A stretch of 64,000 nt of DNA from assembly GCA_963818885.1 (NCBI GenBank), contig CAWFTP010000003.1, positions 248,001 through 312,000 on the forward strand, read 5' to 3'. Made by a program: the position numbers and the translations under genes. Shown here in pieces: positions 36,516 to 45,518 of the stretch. This DNA comes from DATFDN01 sp963818885. GTDB lineage: Bacteria > Pseudomonadota > Alphaproteobacteria > Acetobacterales > Acetobacteraceae. Each line of letters starts with the position of its first letter. Within the stretch, counting starts at the first letter, position 1. The notes beneath the pieces were generated by a model, which was not told the DNA's origin, searched no databases, and saw only the letters and a program-made list of their open reading frames with translations.

Positions 36516-37529
36516 TCACGCCCAAATCCGCGCCCCGTTGGCGCACGCCACCTCATGCGTGGCACCCAGCCGCCGCCGCAGCGGCGCCGCCCGCGCCGGC
36601 AGCGCGATGGCGCTCGCCGCGGCGCCCTCCGGCGCCACGACGCGGTGCAGCAGCCCCGGCCCGATCACCGCGAGCGACTCCGCGTTCACCGTGTAGCGGT
36701 CAAGCAACCCGTATTGCTCGCTCATCGCCAGCGCCTCGTGCCCGTCCCGGCTCACCCAGCGCGACATTCCGGCGGCGCTGAACTCCGGCAGCATATGGCT
36801 CCCGCGCACCACCTCCAGCTCGACCCCGGCGCGCAGCGGCAGCACCAGGCACACGCACTCGGCGGGCGAGACCAGCGCCTCCGTTCCGCTCGGCTGGCGA
36901 AACGGCGCCGGCTCGCACAAAGCCGGGCGCAGCACCAGCGGATGATCCTCCAGCACGGCACGCAGCGCGGCGATCACGATCGGTATTTCCAACACGCGCT
37001 CGACGGCGCGCGCCGGTACCGCATCCTCCGCGATCCGCCCGAGCGGCAGCAGCATAAGCCCGGTGTGGATCAGCGTCTCTACATACTCGGCGATGCTCTC
37101 GGCGATCATCGCGATCTCCCGCCGGCCGCGCAGCATCGCGGCGGCGTCGCTCCGGTCGGTCCACAGCCCGCCCAGCACGGACCGGTGCCGCCCGCTCGCC
37201 GGCCAGTCGCGAAACATCGCCTGGAAGAACTCGGCGTAGCCCGAGACCGCCGCGCGCGGCATCTCGACGTCGCTGCCCTCGGGCTTGACCACCACGAAGG
37301 GCAGCATCAGCGGGCTCAGCGGCACGTGGAAATCGATCCGGTAGCCGCAATTGCCGTCCCCGATCCCGACCGCTGCGAGGTCCGGGCGGTGCAGATCCGC
37401 GACCGCTTCGCCGATCATCTCCTGGTTCAGCAGCGCCTGCACGGTCAGCCCGCCGCGCGCATCCGGCGCGTAGGCCCAGCCGGCAAGGCCGGTCGGCGTG
37501 ATCTCGTCAAGCGAGCCGCGAATGAACAT
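36516..37529 (-). CDS. Glycan-cluster protein of unknown function with N-terminal beta module
   Basis: A 337-residue protein that I do not recognise as a whole. Residues ~17-70 form the cluster module (GWAYAPDARGGLTVQALL ... HRPDLAAVGIGDGNCGYRIDFHVPL). The remainder has SVLGGLWTDRSDA, a helical middle, and a C-terminal beta-rich part (CVCLVLPLRAGVELEVVRGSHMLPEF ... LAVIGPGLLHRVVAP) that looks like a double-stranded beta-helix; the two histidines could bind metal, as in cupins or PhyH-like dioxygenases, but this is inference. It overlaps the upstream GT4 gene by 23 bp. Confidence 0.6.
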   Translation of the reverse strand: MFIRGSLDEITPTGLAGWAYAPDARGGLTVQALLNQEMIGEAVADLHRPDLAAVGIGDGNCGYRIDFHVPLSPLMLPFVVVKPEGSDVEMPRAAVSGYAEFFQAMFRDWPASGRHRSVLGGLWTDRSDAAAMLRGRREIAMIAESIAEYVETLIHTGLMLLPLGRIAEDAVPARAVERVLEIPIVIAALRAVLEDHPLVLRPALCEPAPFRQPSGTEALVSPAECVCLVLPLRAGVELEVVRGSHMLPEFSAAGMSRWVSRDGHEALAMSEQYGLLDRYTVNAESLAVIGPGLLHRVVAPEGAAASAIALPARAAPLRRRLGATHEVACANGARIWA

Positions 37530-38802
37530 CCTGCGCGTCCGTCTGGAGCCGTCGGTACAAGTCGAGATGCGCGTCCACTGTCCGCTCCGGCGTGGCGGGG
37601 TCGCGCATCGTGGCGGCGATGCCCGCGAGCAGCTCGCGATCCGCCGCCAGCCGCTTCAGCAGCTCGGCCAGCGCGAGCGAACTGCCGGCGCGGAAATGGA
37701 ACCCGTCGATGCCGTCGCGCACCTTCTCCGCCATGCCGCCGATGTCGGAGCAGAGGATGGGCCGGCGCGCGCGCAGCGCCTCCTCGATCACCAGCGGCGC
37801 GTTCTCCCACCAGATGGAGGGCATCAGCACCGCGTCGACGCGCGCCATCAGCGCGTCGACCTCGCCCTGCTCGTAGGCGCCGTAGAAGCTCACATTGGCG
37901 CCCGCCGCCGCCAGGCGCTTCTCGACCTCGGTGCGGAACACCTCGGGCTGCGCGCTCGCATCGCCAAACACGGCGAAATTCACCCCAGTGCAGCCCTCCG
38001 CCGCCAGCGCCTCCGCCGCGCCCAGCAGCACGGCGATCCCCTTCAGCTTGGAGATCTGGCCGAAGAAGCCGACCAGCAGCGCCTCTCCCCGCGGGCGCGA
38101 CGCGGCGGGACGGGGCGCGGCCGGCAACACGTTCTCCAGCACCGCCATCCGCCCGGCCGGCGCGCCCCATTGCACGTAGCGCTCGGCGAGGAACGCGCTC
38201 GGCGCGACGAACTGGTCCACCCGCTCGAAGAAGCCCTGCACGTAGCGACGGCGCAGAAAGAAGTCGCCGGGCGGGATGTCGGGAAAGCACGCAGCACAGC
38301 GCGCATCGGTCGCGCGCCGGCACAAATGGAGGTCGGGGCGGGTTACCATCTGGCCGAAATGGTGGCAGATCGCCAGGAACTCGTGCAGCGTCAGCACAAT
38401 GCGTGCCGCCGGAAGGGTGCGCCGCACGATCTCGAATGCCTCGACCCCGAGCACGGCGTAGTGATGGAAATGCACGATGTCGGGCCTGAGCTCGGTGAGC
38501 AGGCGCATGAGCTCGCGCGGCAAGCGCGGGTCGCGGTTGGCGAAGTTGAACCAGTTGAACGGCCCGGGCGCATAGAGGAACTCTCGCTCCGAGAAGGGCT
38601 GTGTGATCGTCAGCTCGCCCCCCTGCCCCGCCGGCCGTCCGCAGCCCAGGAACCACGCCTCCGCCCCGCGCCCGCGCAGCCCTTCGAACAGGTGGAACGC
38701 CGCGTTCTCCGCCCCGCCCTTGCTCAGCTCCGGATGCCCATGCGAGGCGATCAGCACCCGCGGGCCAGCGGGTGCAACGGCACGGCGGCGTCGTTCAGCC
38801 AT
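37507..38802 (-). CDS. Glycosyltransferase family 4 protein
   Basis: A 431-residue GT-B enzyme. HPELSKGGAENAAFHLFEGL near the N-terminus is the acceptor-side glycine loop; LRPDIVHFHHYAVLG and LTLHEFLAICHHFGQM follow, with a cysteine-rich insert (CRRATDARCAACFPD) typical of one GT4 subgroup. The C-terminal donor site is LLVGFFGQISKLKGI and MPSIWWENAPLVIEEALRARRPIL. It overlaps the upstream GT2 stop by 8 bp and the downstream module gene by 23 bp. Confidence 0.9.
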   Translation of the reverse strand: MAERRRRAVAPAGPRVLIASHGHPELSKGGAENAAFHLFEGLRGRGAEAWFLGCGRPAGQGGELTITQPFSEREFLYAPGPFNWFNFANRDPRLPRELMRLLTELRPDIVHFHHYAVLGVEAFEIVRRTLPAARIVLTLHEFLAICHHFGQMVTRPDLHLCRRATDARCAACFPDIPPGDFFLRRRYVQGFFERVDQFVAPSAFLAERYVQWGAPAGRMAVLENVLPAAPRPAASRPRGEALLVGFFGQISKLKGIAVLLGAAEALAAEGCTGVNFAVFGDASAQPEVFRTEVEKRLAAAGANVSFYGAYEQGEVDALMARVDAVLMPSIWWENAPLVIEEALRARRPILCSDIGGMAEKVRDGIDGFHFRAGSSLALAELLKRLAADRELLAGIAATMRDPATPERTVDAHLDLYRRLQTDAQDVHSRLA

Positions 38803-40576
38803 GATGCGCGAACCACCGCTGCTGATGCAGCCAGGCGTTGTACAGCGTCATGTTCATCCGCCAGCGTTGCGCCGCCCCGGCCTGGGAGCGCCGCTCCAGG
38901 TGCAGAAGCCGCACATTGGGATCGACGGCGCATCGCAGCCCGCGTCCCGCGAGGCGCATGCATAGATCGGAATCCTCGAAATCGCCGATCACGTAGCCCT
39001 CGTCGAACCCGCCCAGCGCCTCGGCCTCGCTCCGACGCAGCATCATGCAGGCCGCCGTGATCGCGGGCGCCCGCATCAACGTGGTGCCGGCTGACGGCTT
39101 CAGCCCCTTGCGCGGATGCAGCGGAAACATCCAGCCGCCGAATTCGGCCAGCGCCTCGTACTCCATTCCCTGATGCTGCACGGTGCCGTTCTCGAACAGC
39201 AGCATCGGCCCCACGGCGCCCAGCTTCGCATCCGCCTCCAGCCGCGCCGCCAGCGCATCCAGCCAGCCCGGCGCGTCGGGAAACACATCGGAGTTCATGA
39301 AGCAGACGAATTCGCCCCGCGCATGCGCGAGCCCGATATTGTTCGCCGGCGCGAACCCCATGTTGCGGTCGAGCAGCAGCAGGCGCAGCGCGATCCCGAA
39401 GCGTGCATGCACGCTCACGGCCAACGCCTCCAGGTCGCGCCGCCGCTCCGGATCATCCAGCACGTAGATCAGCTCGACCGCGTCCAGCCGGTCGCGCGCG
39501 AACGCGGCCGCCTGGTATTCCAGGAAGTCGATGCGCCCATACAGCGGCACGATCACGCTGTGGCGCGGTGCCACCGGCGGCTCGCCCAGGGTCAGTGTGC
39601 CGATGCGCGGACGGCGCGCCATCCGCCGCGCGTTGAGCGCGCGAATCGCCGGGCCGACCACCGCGAAGGCCGGCGCGACCTGATCGAAGCGAAAGTCGAA
39701 GCCGGACAGGATTTGCCTTATACCCTCGATCCCACCCGGCGCCTGCGCCTCGACCGGCTTATAGCCGGTCTCCCCGCGCGGGGTCTCCACCTCCAGATAC
39801 AAGGCGTCGGTTCCCGGCGGCAGCGCGAGATACGCGATGAATCCGCATTCGGTCTCCGCCCGCCCCGGGCCGAGCGTGCCCACCACGTCGGGTCGCGGAA
39901 CGCGGATCGTGTTCGCTTCGCTCATCGCGACAGAAAGCGCGCCCGACCGCAACCGCACCGTCACGGACGGATCGGCGGCCAGCCAGCCCATCAGCACGAC
40001 GCCCTCGCCTCGACAGGCGATCGCCGCGTCGAGCCCGAGCTGCACTGGCTCCTTCAGCTCCGCCAGCGTGTCCTCGCCACTGAAGCCCTTGCGCGAGAGG
40101 CGTTCGAGCATGATCGTCCGCCCGTCGCTCGCCCCGCGCGCATGGCTCAACTCGGCGAACACGCGGGCGCCGAGGTCGACGCCGCGCAGGTGCTGCGAAT
40201 CGCCCGGCACCGTCATCCCGGCGACCAGGGCGCCGGCGGTCACATCCAGCCAGATCAGCCGTCCCATGAACCGGCTCGCTGCCGGGAACTGCAGCACGAC
40301 GCCCGAGCCGCGCTCGCCCAGATCGGGACGATGGAAATAGGTGATCGTGGCCGGCCCGCTCTGGGTGCCCATCTCGAAATCGGCCCGCAGCTCGATCGCC
40401 GCCCCGCGGTCTTCCGGCACGCGGGAAGATTCGATCCAGCCGACGAAAAACCAGGCGGCGGAGCCGGTGTGGAACCCGTAATAGTCGACCAGCCCCTGCC
40501 AGGCGGCGCGTGGCGCCGGGGTCGTGGCGATCTCGGCAGTTTCCTCCTCAGCCGCCATGCCGCGCTCGCCGTGCAT
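38795..40576 (-). CDS. Glycosyltransferase family 2 protein with two N-terminal beta modules
   Basis: A 593-residue protein, first gene of the minus-strand glycan operon. The C-terminal GT2 domain has HSVIVPLYGRIDFLEYQAAAF, LLLLDRNMGFAPANNIGLAHARGEFVCFMNSDVFPD (donor DxD-like SD) and GDFEDSDLCMRLAGRG. The N-terminal 270 residues hold two beta-rich segments (about 45-97 and 195-253) with the pattern GW...RPD...G.G...hydrophobic, as in the sulfotransferase and the 36516 gene. ATG 40576 or ATG 40558 could be the start. Likely adds one sugar to a surface polymer. Confidence 0.87.
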   Translation of the reverse strand: MHGERGMAAEEETAEIATTPAPRAAWQGLVDYYGFHTGSAAWFFVGWIESSRVPEDRGAAIELRADFEMGTQSGPATITYFHRPDLGERGSGVVLQFPAASRFMGRLIWLDVTAGALVAGMTVPGDSQHLRGVDLGARVFAELSHARGASDGRTIMLERLSRKGFSGEDTLAELKEPVQLGLDAAIACRGEGVVLMGWLAADPSVTVRLRSGALSVAMSEANTIRVPRPDVVGTLGPGRAETECGFIAYLALPPGTDALYLEVETPRGETGYKPVEAQAPGGIEGIRQILSGFDFRFDQVAPAFAVVGPAIRALNARRMARRPRIGTLTLGEPPVAPRHSVIVPLYGRIDFLEYQAAAFARDRLDAVELIYVLDDPERRRDLEALAVSVHARFGIALRLLLLDRNMGFAPANNIGLAHARGEFVCFMNSDVFPDAPGWLDALAARLEADAKLGAVGPMLLFENGTVQHQGMEYEALAEFGGWMFPLHPRKGLKPSAGTTLMRAPAITAACMMLRRSEAEALGGFDEGYVIGDFEDSDLCMRLAGRGLRCAVDPNVRLLHLERRSQAGAAQRWRMNMTLYNAWLHQQRWFAHHG

Positions 40577-40885
40577 CCCTAAACTATTCGTGAGTCTCCC
40601 CGGGTCTACGCAGTCGCGCGTCCGCGCTCAAGGGGAAATCTCTATCGTCCCTCGTCATTCAAATCGAAACGACCACCGCTGGTTGTCTTCACCCGGAAAA
40701 TGACGGATGCGTCTGCGGGCCGGCGCGCTTGCCGCGTCCCTGCTGCTTTGCCATAACCGTCCCGGTTTTTCGGCGGCGCACAAAGATGCGGCGATTCGAC
40801 TGATGACATCGCCCTCCATCTGGCGCCCCATTTGGCGCCCCATTTGGCGCCCCATGTGGCGCCTCGTGCGCGAAGGGAGCGGCGG
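40577..40885. other. 309-bp divergent intergenic region with no gene
   Basis: It separates the glycan operon from the HNH gene and probably carries both promoters. Weak open frames exist on both strands but have no recognisable protein signature. The stretch 40600-40700 is AT-richer. A 12-bp tandem repeat sits at its right end. Confidence 0.5.
40821..40863. repeat. 12-bp tandem repeat TGGCGCCCCATT, 3.6 copies
   Basis: Three head-to-tail units (TGGCGCCCCATT, the same again, then TGGCGCCCCATG) and a partial fourth (TGGCGCC). Each unit contains the palindrome GGCGCC. The array ends 22 bp before the HNH gene's presumed TTG start. A preceding GCCCTCCATC looks like a degenerate unit. Confidence 0.85.
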
Positions 40886-41446
40886 TTGCCTGACGGCGGA
40901 CAGCACTTTCCGGCACTCGTGCTGAACGCCGACTTCCGGCCCCTGTCCTATTTCCCGCTCTCGCTATGGTCCTGGCAGGATGCGGTGAAGGCGGTGTTCC
41001 TCGACCGCGTCAGCGTGCTCAGCGAGTACGACAACCGCGTGCACTCGCCCAGCGTCAGCATGCGCCTGCCCAGCGTCATCGCGCTCAAGGACTACATCCC
41101 TTCGGCCCGGCGCCCGGCCTTCACGCGGTTTAACGTGTTCCTGCGCGACGGCTTCGGCTGCCAGTATTGCGGCGACCGCCTGCCGACATACGAGCTGACC
41201 TTCGATCACGTCGTCCCGCGCAGCCGGGGCGGGCGCACGACGTGGAACAACGTCGTCACCGCCTGCGGGGACTGCAACCTGCGCAAGGGCTCGCGCCTGC
41301 CCAAGGAGTGCGGGATGAACCCGCGCAGCCACCCGCGCCAGCCCACGACCTGGGAGCTGCAGGAGATGGGCCGCGCCTTCCCGCCCAACTACCTCCACGA
41401 AAGCTGGCGCGACTTTCTCTATTGGGACACCGAGCTCGAAAGCTGA
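40886..41446 (+). CDS. HNH endonuclease family protein
   Basis: A 186-residue protein. LVLNADFRPLSYFPLSLWSWQDAVKAVFL is the conserved N-terminal part; the HNH zinc finger has Cys92 and Cys95 (CQYC), the catalytic DH at 107-108 (LTFDHVVPRSRGGRTTWNNVV) and Cys127/Cys130 (CGDC). This small HNH protein is widespread in alphaproteobacteria; its DNA target is not known. TTG 40886 is chosen because AAGGGAG lies six bases upstream and family homology begins just after; an earlier TTG at 40832 would translate the 12-bp repeat as LAPH units. Confidence 0.87.
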   Translation: MPDGGQHFPALVLNADFRPLSYFPLSLWSWQDAVKAVFLDRVSVLSEYDNRVHSPSVSMRLPSVIALKDYIPSARRPAFTRFNVFLRDGFGCQYCGDRLPTYELTFDHVVPRSRGGRTTWNNVVTACGDCNLRKGSRLPKECGMNPRSHPRQPTTWELQEMGRAFPPNYLHESWRDFLYWDTELES

Positions 41447-41466
41447 CCCGCATCATCGTGCGGCAC

Positions 41467-41490
41467 CCTCTCCGCCTTGGGGCGAAGAGG
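41467..41490. repeat. Hairpin of the dispersed CCTCTCC family
   Basis: CCTCTCCGCC-TTGG-GGCGAAGAGG, ten-base arms with one mismatch, followed by CCCGGGGTGAGGTGGGG. It resembles the element at 36465 and lies 20 bp after the HNH gene, where it could end that transcript. Confidence 0.6.
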
Positions 41491-41607
41491 CCCGGGGTGA
41501 GGTGGGGAAGCGCGAGTTCGCGGCGCACGCGTCGCGCTCCCGAATCCGAACACTGGTCGGCGGAGCGCGCGCGTGTTTGGATAGGCCCGATCCGGGCAAG
41601 ACTGCGG

Positions 41608-44391
41608 ATGCTGATCCAAGACGAGCGCAAGAGCGCCACGATCCTGTTCGTCGATATCGTCGATTCGACGTCCCTGGTCGCTGCGCGCGATCCGGAAGCG
41701 GCGCTCGAGCTGCTGCGTCCCGCGCTGACCCGCTTGTCCGACGCGGTGCAGCGCTATGGCGGCGTCGTGAACCGCGTCATCGGCGACGGGCTGATGGCGA
41801 TGTTCGGTGCCCCCTTCACGGACGAGGAGCATGCGCTCGGGGCGTGCTGCGCCGCCCTCGACATGCACGCGGCGATGGCTCGCGGCTTTGCGGATGTGCG
41901 GCTCAGGATCGGCGTCCACTCGGGCGAGGTCATCGTGCATCTGCTGCGCCTGCCGACGACCGACTCCCTCGATGCCGTGGGCGAACCGGTCCATGTAGCG
42001 GCGCGCCTGCAGCAGGAGGCGCCGGCGGGAGCGACCTGGATCAGCGACGCGACGTTCGCCCTGGTGCGCGGGCGTGTCGAGACCCGCGTCGTGGGCCCGC
42101 GTTCGCTGCGCGGGTTCGAGCATTCGATCGTCGTGCACCTCCTGCAGGCGGCCGACCCGTCGCTCTCGCGGCTCGACATCGCCGGCCGCCGTGGGCTTAC
42201 GCCTTTCGTCAACCGGGATGAGCAAACGGCGGCGCTGGAGGCGGCCTACGCACGGGCGGAGGCCGGCCATGGCTGTGCCGTCGCGCTGGCGGGCGATGCC
42301 GGGATGGGCAAGTCGCGGCTGATCCGCGAGTTCGTCTCGGCACGCCGCGGCGCGCGGGTACTGGAAGCACGCTGCACGCGCTGGCGCGACGATTCGGGCT
42401 TCCATGCGATCCGCGTGCTGACAAAACGCCTGTTCGGGCTCGACGCGACGGAGGATCTCGGCGCGACGCAGGCCAGGCTCGGGACGGCGCTCGGCACGCA
42501 GGACATAGCATCGGCGGATGCGCTTGCCGCCGTGGGCGTGCTGCACGGCATCGATCCGCCCGCCGGTTGGAGCGGCCTGACGCCGAACGCACGCCGTCGG
42601 CGCATCATCGAGGGGTGCTTCGCCGTGTTGCTGCAGGCGGCCTCCGATAAGACGCTTCTGGTCATCATCGACGACGTGCATTGGGCCGATTCCGAGACCG
42701 AAGAGGTGATCGAGCGCCTGCTCGACGGCATCGGGAATTCGCGGCTGCTCCTGTTGCTGGGATGGCGCGCCGGGTATCGGCCTCCCGGCGCGCCGAGTCC
42801 GAGGCTGATTGAGGTCGCGCTGCCGCCCCTTCCGCAGACATACGCGCGTACACTTGCCCGCAGCGTGCTCGGGCAGCGCGCGATCGACGAGGCTGTGGTC
42901 GAGCAGATCGCCGAGCGCACCGGCGGAAATCCGTTCTTTCTGGAAGAGGCGGCGGCGATGCCCGATTTGCGGGAGTTGCCGCCGACGGCGCGCGCGCTGC
43001 TGGGTGCGCGGCTCGACAGCCTGGGGCGGGAGGCGAAGCAACTTGTCGAGGTGGTGGCTACGGTGGGCGAACCCGCATCGATGGAATTGCTGGCGCAGGT
43101 GCTCGACACCGCCGCTCCCGTGCGCGAACTCGGTGCGATTGCGAGCGAGCTCGAGCAAGCGGGTCTGCTCCGCATCGATGGCGTCGGCCACTCGGCGCAG
43201 GTGGCCTGCCGGCACTCGCTGCTGCAGGAGGCGGCCTATCACGGGCTGACGCGGGTACGCCGGCGCGAATTGCATGCGCGTATCGCGGCGGCGATGGAGC
43301 GGCTGAGCGGCGAGAGGGCGGCGGAGGAGGCCGAAGTGCTGGCGCGCCATGCCCGCCTGGGGGAGGACTGGCAGGCCGCGCTGCGCCACGCCCGCGCGGC
43401 GGGGGCGCGGGCGGCCTCGCTTTCGGCCAACACGAAGGCGGCGCGCTTCTACAATGACGCGCTGGAGGCTCTCGCGCGGCGGCCGGACGACACCGAGACG
43501 CTGTCGCTGGGGATCGACCTGCGCTTCGCGCTGCGCGATCCGCTGTTCCGGCTGGGACATATCGCGCAGCTCCGCTCCCGCCTCGACGAGGCCGCGTCGA
43601 TGGCCGAGCGGCTGGGGGACATCCGGCGCCTCGGGCAGCTCTACATCTTCCAGAGCCACCACGCCTGGCTCGCCGGCGACCACGCCTCGGCGTTGTCGGC
43701 GGCGGATGCGGCGAGCGTTCTCGCCGACGCGCATGACGACGCCGCCCTGCGGCTGCGCGCGGTCTTTCAGCGCGGACTCGCCGAGCTCGGCCGCGGTGAT
43801 GTGGCCGCGTCGGCGGCCGACATGGCGGAGGTGGCGGCGCACGCCGAGGATCCGGCGCTCGGCGGCCGGTTCGGGCTCGACGCACCGCTCGCCGCCGTCG
43901 CCCTCTCCTATCAGGCGCGAGCACTCACCGATCTGGGCAAATTCGAGGAGGCGGAGCGAGCGGCGAAGGCTTGCGCCGAACGCGCGGCTTTCATCCAGCG
44001 ACCATTCACCTCGATCTTCGCCGCTATCGCCACGGGTTACGTTCTGCTCCGCCGCGGCGCCGCCCCCGAGGCGCGCCACTGCCTGGCGGAAGCGGTCGTG
44101 CTGTGCGACCGGGCTGAGGCGAATTTGATGCGGCCGGTGGCACAAAGCTTCCTGGGCGCGGCCGAGATCGCGACGGGAGAGGCGGAGGCCGGTTTACGGC
44201 ACCTGGAGGTCGCCGTGCGCACGGCCGCCGCCATGGGGTTCCTGTTTCAGCAGCCGCTGCGGCTTGGACTCCTGGCACGCGCGCTGGCCACCGCCGGTCG
44301 GACCGAGGACGCCGCAGCGCATGCGCGCGAGGCCAGCGCGTTGGCGAAGGCGCAGGGCGAGCCGATCTCGTCATTGGTCGAGGCGATCTGA
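41608..44391 (+). CDS. Class III adenylate/guanylate cyclase-AAA ATPase-TPR protein
   Basis: A 927-residue multidomain protein. Residues 1-175 are a class III cyclase catalytic domain: ATILFVDIVDSTSLV (metal Asp), VNRVIGDGLMAMFGAPF (second Asp), GVHSGEV. Residues ~195-460 hold an AAA-type ATPase with Walker A (ALAGDAGMGKSRLIREF) and Walker B (LLVIIDDVHWADSE). The remainder is TPR-like helices. This layout is common for stand-alone signal proteins in alphaproteobacteria and actinobacteria. The frame stays open upstream, but ATG 41608 matches the domain start. Probably a soluble sensor; output not known. Confidence 0.88.
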   Translation: MLIQDERKSATILFVDIVDSTSLVAARDPEAALELLRPALTRLSDAVQRYGGVVNRVIGDGLMAMFGAPFTDEEHALGACCAALDMHAAMARGFADVRLRIGVHSGEVIVHLLRLPTTDSLDAVGEPVHVAARLQQEAPAGATWISDATFALVRGRVETRVVGPRSLRGFEHSIVVHLLQAADPSLSRLDIAGRRGLTPFVNRDEQTAALEAAYARAEAGHGCAVALAGDAGMGKSRLIREFVSARRGARVLEARCTRWRDDSGFHAIRVLTKRLFGLDATEDLGATQARLGTALGTQDIASADALAAVGVLHGIDPPAGWSGLTPNARRRRIIEGCFAVLLQAASDKTLLVIIDDVHWADSETEEVIERLLDGIGNSRLLLLLGWRAGYRPPGAPSPRLIEVALPPLPQTYARTLARSVLGQRAIDEAVVEQIAERTGGNPFFLEEAAAMPDLRELPPTARALLGARLDSLGREAKQLVEVVATVGEPASMELLAQVLDTAAPVRELGAIASELEQAGLLRIDGVGHSAQVACRHSLLQEAAYHGLTRVRRRELHARIAAAMERLSGERAAEEAEVLARHARLGEDWQAALRHARAAGARAASLSANTKAARFYNDALEALARRPDDTETLSLGIDLRFALRDPLFRLGHIAQLRSRLDEAASMAERLGDIRRLGQLYIFQSHHAWLAGDHASALSAADAASVLADAHDDAALRLRAVFQRGLAELGRGDVAASAADMAEVAAHAEDPALGGRFGLDAPLAAVALSYQARALTDLGKFEEAERAAKACAERAAFIQRPFTSIFAAIATGYVLLRRGAAPEARHCLAEAVVLCDRAEANLMRPVAQSFLGAAEIATGEAEAGLRHLEVAVRTAAAMGFLFQQPLRLGLLARALATAGRTEDAAAHAREASALAKAQGEPISSLVEAI

Positions 44392-44398
44392 GCGACAA

Positions 44399-45419
44399 TC
44401 AGGGGATCACAGTCGCCGGGTCGATCAGGTCTTTGTCGCCGGTCAGCAGCGAGCCGCCGCTATTGCGCACCGTGTGATACGCGCCAACGGATCGCTTGAC
44501 CGGGTGATGGGCGCGGACGGCCTCGTGGTGGGTGCCCGTGTTGGCACCAGCGTGATCAGTGGTGTCGATCTCAATTTCCCCCTGCTGGTGATAGGTGACC
44601 CAGTGCTCGTGCTCGAGGTTGAAACGCCTGGTCTCCCCGCCGGGCTCGATCTCGAAGCGGAAGGGAAAGTGCTTGGCCGCCTTCACGAGATGCTGCGTCT
44701 CGGAATCGACGTAAGAGCGAAGGTTCCCGCCATTCACCTTCCCGACTATGCGCGTTTTCGGTTGCCCCTTGGCATCCAGCCAGATCATCTGCCGGATCTC
44801 CTGGGTTCTGTGGTGGACCCAGGTGATGTAGCCGCCGGGCAGGATCTGGCGCGGTGCCTTCACATGGCCGGTGAAGCTGTACCTTGTCTCCCGGCCGCGA
44901 CGCATCGGCATAGAAGGCAGGGGTGACGAAGTCGGAAACAGCGACGCCGCCGATCCGGTATGCGAAGTCCTTCGATTCGCACGGGTCGCATACTTCCAGA
45001 AGGTACTCGCAGTCCCCTTCCGCGTCCCTGATCTCCCCTTCCCTGCAATGGATTCCCGTGCCCACTTGCAGGCGGTTGCCGCTCGGGTCGATCAGCATCT
45101 CCATCGCCTCATGGCTCGCGGCGATGGTCCAATCGTCGGCCGTCGGCGACACCACAATCTTGGCGAAGGGCTGGTTGTGCGCGGTGGAATGAAAGCCTCC
45201 CTCCTTGAGCCGCAGCTCCTTCACCAGGTGGATCGGCCAGACGCCGAGCGGAATCTCGTGCGGGTCGGTCAGCAGGCGCACGACAGCGGGCGGCGCGGTG
45301 CTCCAATGCCGCGGCAGATGGTGCGCCACCTGGACGTTGAGCGCGGCGACGACCTCCGCCATCAGCTTGGAACCAACGGTCCCGGTCGCGTCGACAAGCC
45401 CGATCTCGACGGGTCTCAT
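44399..45419 (-). CDS. Conserved protein with HExxE-type motif, frame broken once
   Basis: I do not recognise a named family. The N-terminal frame from ATG 45419 (MRPVEIGLVDATGTVGSKLM) contains DDWTIAASHEAMEMLIDPSGNRL, similar to SHExLEMLxDP motifs in putative zinc peptidases, and CEYLLEVCDPCESKDFAYRIGG. At 44883 (a C after GTAC) the frame breaks; removing one base joins GDK to YSFTGHVKAPRQILPGGYITWVHH and the rest, 339 residues in total. The C-terminal part has many charged beta-strand patterns. It lies 100 bp downstream of the UGSC selenoprotein gene on the same strand, so co-regulation is possible. Confidence 0.65.
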
Positions 45420-45518
45420 GGCGGTGCTCCGTGTCGTGACGTCCGCACCGATCGTATCGGCATCACCCGGCGCCGGACAGCCCACCACCAAGCCGTTCAA
45501 GTGACGCAGTTCACAGCG

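Noticed and set aside
40826..40863. CRISPR array
   Set aside because: Units of 12 bp are head-to-tail with no spacers; it is a simple tandem repeat.
41167..41607. N-terminal extension of the cyclase-ATPase protein
   Set aside because: The stretch overlaps the HNH gene in another frame and has no domain similarity; the cyclase domain begins at ATG 41608.
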